DNA from: Erythroxylum novogranatense
Lineage: Eukaryota; Streptophyta; Magnoliopsida; Malpighiales; Erythroxylaceae
Direction: 5' to 3'
Length of the DNA stretch: 64,000 nt
Assembly (NCBI GenBank): GCA_029891385.1
Contig: CM057232.1
Location: 70,581,824 to 70,645,823 of the forward strand
The translations under genes were made by a program, and so were the position numbers. Shown piece by piece: positions 62,386 to 64,000 of this stretch (position 1 is its first letter; each line of letters begins with the position of its first letter). Below the pieces are notes generated by a model, which saw only the letters and a list, made by a program, of their open reading frames with translations, searched no databases and had not been told where the DNA came from.

Positions 62386-63161
62386 CCGTGAACATATGTG
62401 GGAGTCTGTGAGGAGCTCCATGGCCACTAGCGGGCAGCCGGGAGAAGGTTATATTTAGACAGGTGCACCTATCACACATAAGGGACCACCACAAACCCAA
62501 ACAAACATGCATATCACATAATTCACACAATTCATGATCATTAGCCTCAATTGGTAAAATCATTTTCACATAATTGTTGAAATCATCCATTCGAATCTTT
62601 TTCTTTTGACAAACCATTTCACACATATTTTCACAAAGTCTTTACATTCAAAAACATTTCATATAAGTTTAAACTATCACAAATAGCAATTCATTTAGAA
62701 ATTGGGAAACCATAGAAAAACATTATATGACACTTATTTCAAAGAACTTAAGTAGCTTATTAACTCAACTATTAAATTATCACCCACCTAAATTCCTTTA
62801 GTTAGGAGCTTGAACAATGGCCATTCCTTTCCCTCCAATTCTCTCTCTTGACCTTCATCAAACACAAAATCATCCCATATACATGAGATATCAAAATTTT
62901 CCATCTCTAAGGACATTAAAGCATGAAATAACCTAACTAATCTTACCCATAAATATCCTAAGCAATTTATACCTAAATCCATCCATAAAACCAAAAGAGT
63001 TCACTTTTCTCTTACCTCAAGGAGAGACCCACGAAAATCCCCTCTCTTCTTAGCTTTGGTAGAAGTTTAAACCTTCCCTTCCCTTTTTCCTTCTCAAGGA
63101 ACTCTCCATCTCTTCTCTAAAGCAAGACATAAAGAAGCCCTAACCTTTCTTCTTCTCTCTT

Positions 63162-63208
63162 CTTCTTCTTCTTCTTCTTCTTCTTCTTCTTCTTCTTCTT
63201 CTTCTTCT
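63162..63208. repeat. (CTT)n microsatellite
   Basis: About fifteen CTT units in the proposed transcribed leader of the LTR (GAA on the sense strand). Confidence 0.9.
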
Positions 63209-63685
63209 CTCCCACGAAGACTCCCTCTCTCCTTGCTCCTTGAAAATTTCAAAACCCATCTTCTAAATGACTTAACTAGTAAGCTTTTTTAAACTTAAAA
63301 ACCTAGGTAAAACTACGTAGTTTCATTCCCCTTTATACTCTCAATTGATCCACTCTTCTTTTTCCTTGTTAATTTCGTGTATCTCCTTCACCATAAGGCT
63401 ACTCATCATTTGTCTCCTTTCTCCTTCATTTAACTTAAGCTAAAAAGACAAATTAAGCCCTCCTTCTTAGCCTTTAACCTTAAAAACATAAGTAAACTTC
63501 CTAAAATGCCCTCAAGCCATGTTATTCATTTAATATCTAACAACTTAATCAACTCTAATTTAAACATAATCCATCAATTAATCTCCATTTCTTAAGAGCT
63601 AAAATCTCAAAATAATTTAAATAATACCTCAAAATAATTTAGACATGCTTAAGTAAATAAAAAAATTCCAGGGGCCAACAGTAAC

Positions 63686-64000
63686 TTTAAAATTTAATCC
63701 TAAGACATAAAAATCTTTACACATTAGCATTATAACATATACACACTGCTCCTAAAGTCATAATTCAACATAATTTTTTTCAAAATGCTTAATTTTTCTA
63801 TCCTAAAACACATTGATAATTAATTAATTAATTAGAAATTACAGATATGGAAATTAAAATAAAACTAAAATTAACTCATAGGTTACCTCTCATGTGGCAC
63901 TTCTTTAACATTGTTAGCTCGGTGTAACTTGCACGTTTACCCTCATCCAGAAACTATGATTAGCGGCTTGCTTCCATATAGGGGTTTTGTAACCTGTAAG
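63686..64000. other. flanking non-coding DNA
   Basis: Nothing recognised up to the window end. Confidence 0.4.

Larger units (their letters stand above)
60017..63680 (-). repeat. Ty3-type solo LTR, 3.66 kb, with TSD
   Basis: Starts TATTGGGACCC (mutated TG) and ends GGGGCCAACA, flanked by a perfect duplication GTAAC (60012-60016, 63681-63685). There is no internal region, so it is a solo LTR. It carries a decayed terminal hairpin (60017-60050), a palindrome cluster (60693-60858), the module at 60540, 61120 and 61330, a perfect 8-bp stem-loop (62355-62385) followed by GGAGCTCC and CTAGCGGGCAGCCGGGAGAAGG-like sequence, a (CTT)n run, and a minus-strand TATAAAG (63331-63337). Confidence 0.88.

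Noticed and set aside
63162..63208. CTT run as a coding (poly-Leu or poly-Glu) signal
   Set aside because: Plain microsatellite in the LTR leader with stops on both sides.

Overview
This is nuclear DNA of a flowering plant, almost certainly a eudicot. It is AT-rich, has canonical GT-AG introns in its one clear host gene, and consists mostly of nested LTR retrotransposons (Ty3/gypsy Tekay-like, Ty1/copia, Athila/Tat-like), with a Mutator-like DNA element and SINE-like pieces. No species can be assigned from sequence alone. There are no rRNA or tRNA genes and no CRISPR array.

Layout. (1) 1-8288: minus-strand Ty3/gypsy element with two LTRs (the left one cut by the window edge), a tRNA-iMet primer-binding site, and a broken gag-pol carrying a second LTR-like insertion. 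(2) 8289-15008: plus-strand, coding-dead Ty3 relative with a 3.5 kb 3' LTR; element 1 sits inside its 5' LTR. (3) 15009-21317: AT-rich non-coding DNA with one Mutator-like terminal repeat. (4) 21318-40780: one minus-strand Ty1/copia element, about 5 kb of its own sequence, expanded to 19.5 kb by four separate insertions, each with a readable 5-bp target-site duplication (TSD). They are an LTR element carrying a gag piece (23100-25083), a 385-bp foldback element (25111-25495), an 11-kb Ty3-type element that is 94% LTR (26016-37017), and an Athila/Tat-like LTR (38453-39809). (5) 41481-44421: the only intact host gene recognised, four exons on the plus strand, encoding a 154-aa 60S ribosomal protein L18a-like membrane protein. 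(6) 45604-48632: a SINE-like element split by a 2.8-kb solo LTR. (7) 49445-50760: Tat/Athila-like LTR remnant. (8) 51771-57523: Mutator-like element with a perfect 9-bp TSD, split by a 4.4-kb LTR. (9) 57960-59186: degenerate Athila-type ORF. (10) 60017-63680: solo LTR with a perfect 5-bp TSD.

The host gene functions independently of the elements. The elements are linked to one another: the non-coding Ty3-type LTRs share a terminal hairpin next to the primer-binding site, a covarying stem-loop, a repeated module of about 100 nt whose direction always follows the element, and family-specific palindrome clusters. Elements 2 and 3 have lost their genes but keep the primer-binding site, the polypurine tract and the last pol codons, so they look like parasites of the machinery encoded by relatives of element 1.

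The most unusual object is the foldback at 25111-25495. Both its ends copy the 11-nt termini of element 1's LTR, it has a 5-bp TSD, and it carries tRNA-like A and B boxes. All boundaries, TSDs and homologies here were read by eye; percent identities are rough.
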